Source: Odiellus spinosus
Taxonomy: Eukaryota; Arthropoda; Arachnida; Opiliones; Phalangiidae
Direction of reading: 5' to 3'
Length of the DNA: 64,000 nt
Assembly (NCBI GenBank): GCA_963920705.1
Contig: OY987237.1
Location: forward strand, 11,996,601-12,060,600
Shown: positions 63,101 through 64,000 of the stretch, piece after piece
Layout: the number at the start of each line of letters is the position of its first letter
Numbering within the stretch: the first letter of the stretch is position 1
Notes under the pieces: generated by a model
What the model saw: the letters and a program-made list of their open reading frames with translations, nothing else
Told to the model about the DNA's origin: nothing
The model's database searches: none
Translations under genes and position numbers: made by a program

Positions 63101-64000
63101 ACAAATGATTAACATTATGTCATAATGCTTGGATACCAGAAACTTCGCGCCCAAGAGTGAACAAACAGGACTAGGTTCTTCAAATGTTGCTTAGCTAAAC
63201 GAATGACTCGTTTATAATTACGCGCGTAAACTCTTTGCACGGGCCAACGCGATGAGTGGGGCTGAGAGGGAGAAATATCGTGGAAATTTATAGTTTTCTG
63301 TCTTCCACAAGCTCGGGTTACTAACTATCGCTATATTTTGATTGCGAACATCTTGGAAGAATTTCTATTTGTTTCATTCTTGGATGTTCAACTCCCATGA
63401 TTGTAACTAACCATGATAATTCCTGTTTTGGCCAGAGCAAATTCGAATAACATCCATTCGTAGGAGTTTCGGGCCCAAATGCCTACTCTGTCCCCTTTGT
63501 TCAAGCCCAATGCCAATAAATTCGCTGCTAGAATATCTACCTGAAAAAAGGAACGAACAATCTTTAAATCAAATACAATTTAATGAGCTAATTAACACCT
63601 GCCAAAAATCTTCAATTTCCTTTCCGCAAAAACTAATATTTTGTTTCCCTGGTGGAATAACTCTTAGTTGAAGATTTAAATGGAATAGAACCTTCAAGTG
63701 TCCAATAAACGGAAGTTGAAGGCGGGCCCGCCACTGGGGACATCCCTATGGGACCCAAGAGATCATGGCTTTTAATTCTTACTTTAGTTCAGCTATTATA
63801 TGATAAATATTTAGGTTTTGTCTTAACCATGATGGGTAATTGCTTGTGCTAATTAACATCTTATTCCTAAATATCTCTTACTGGTTAAATAAGGTTAAGT
63901 TAGATATTGGTGCGTAAGCAACTTCGAAATTCCTCAAGATAAAATATTTACCTCACGGTTGAGTTCCCGATAGGTCTTCTTGATGCCTTGATGAACTGAG
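60115..64000 (-). CDS. ACSF2: Acyl-CoA synthetase, ACSF2 type (partial, 5' end outside window)
   Basis: Fourteen minus-strand exons: 63952-64000 (continues beyond the window), 63412-63540, 63038-63091, 62660-62826, 62465-62576, 62196-62343, 62040-62133, 61840-61931, 61694-61767, 61530-61637, 61311-61459, 61110-61251, 60794-60904 and 60115-60240. Phases close to 517 aa; human ACSF2 has 615, so the N terminus with any mitochondrial signal is missing. Adenylate-forming motifs appear in order: [11 protein letters not shown] (A3), GYGCTETSG (A5), DRWYHTGD (A7), [20 protein letters not shown] (A8) and SGKVQKFKL with the catalytic lysine (A10). Such enzymes activate medium-chain fatty acids as acyl-AMP, then acyl-CoA. 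The P-loop has GRSKA where GxPKG is usual. The intron after 62196 starts with GC, a GC-AG intron. [10 protein letters not shown] and [12 protein letters not shown] fit ACSF2 better than other ACS families. Confidence 0.93.

Overview
This window looks like genomic DNA from an invertebrate animal, most likely an arthropod; no species can be named from it. The DNA is AT-rich. Genes are split by GT-AG introns and encode clear animal orthologues. Introns and gaps are full of short inverted-repeat transposons (MITEs), minisatellites and satellites. No tRNA, rRNA or CRISPR array was seen.

Layout. Positions 145-3422 hold a rearranged DDE/SWIM-type DNA transposon with two 866-bp inverted arms. A 2.4-kb array of a 10/11-bp unit rich in A- and T-tracts follows (4735-7147). 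From about 7.9 to 20 kb there is no recognisable gene, only MITE families and a 23/24-bp minisatellite. From 50391 down to 21028 the minus strand carries a KLF5-type Kruppel-like transcription factor with three C-terminal C2H2 fingers and two candidate alternative first coding exons (50227-50391 and 39062-39217). Its 21.6-kb first intron holds most of the satellites in the window.

From 52462 genes are dense. COP1 (RING/coiled-coil/WD40 ubiquitin ligase, four coding exons) lies on the plus strand. HMCES (SRAP-domain abasic-site sensor, five exons) follows 1.1 kb later on the same strand. An ACSF2-type acyl-CoA synthetase runs convergently on the minus strand from beyond the window end to 60115 (14 exons seen, 5' end missing). 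KLF5 isoform 1a and COP1 are head to head, with 2.07 kb between start codons. HMCES and ACSF2 are tail to tail, 1.6 kb apart. The four genes have unrelated roles (transcription, protein turnover, DNA-crosslink repair, lipid activation), so their order looks like ordinary animal synteny and not a functional cluster.

The exon models were built by hand from splice signals, reading phase and family conservation. All phases close, and the predicted proteins are 505 aa (KLF5, isoform 1a), 679 aa (COP1), 314 aa (HMCES) and 517 aa (ACSF2, partial). The most unusual features are the tandem arrays (one phased to the DNA helix, one made of hairpin units with a constant stem and changing loop), the mirror-image transposon, MITE families with exact 7-bp target duplications, and the paired KLF5 first exons with a CRE cluster upstream of one.
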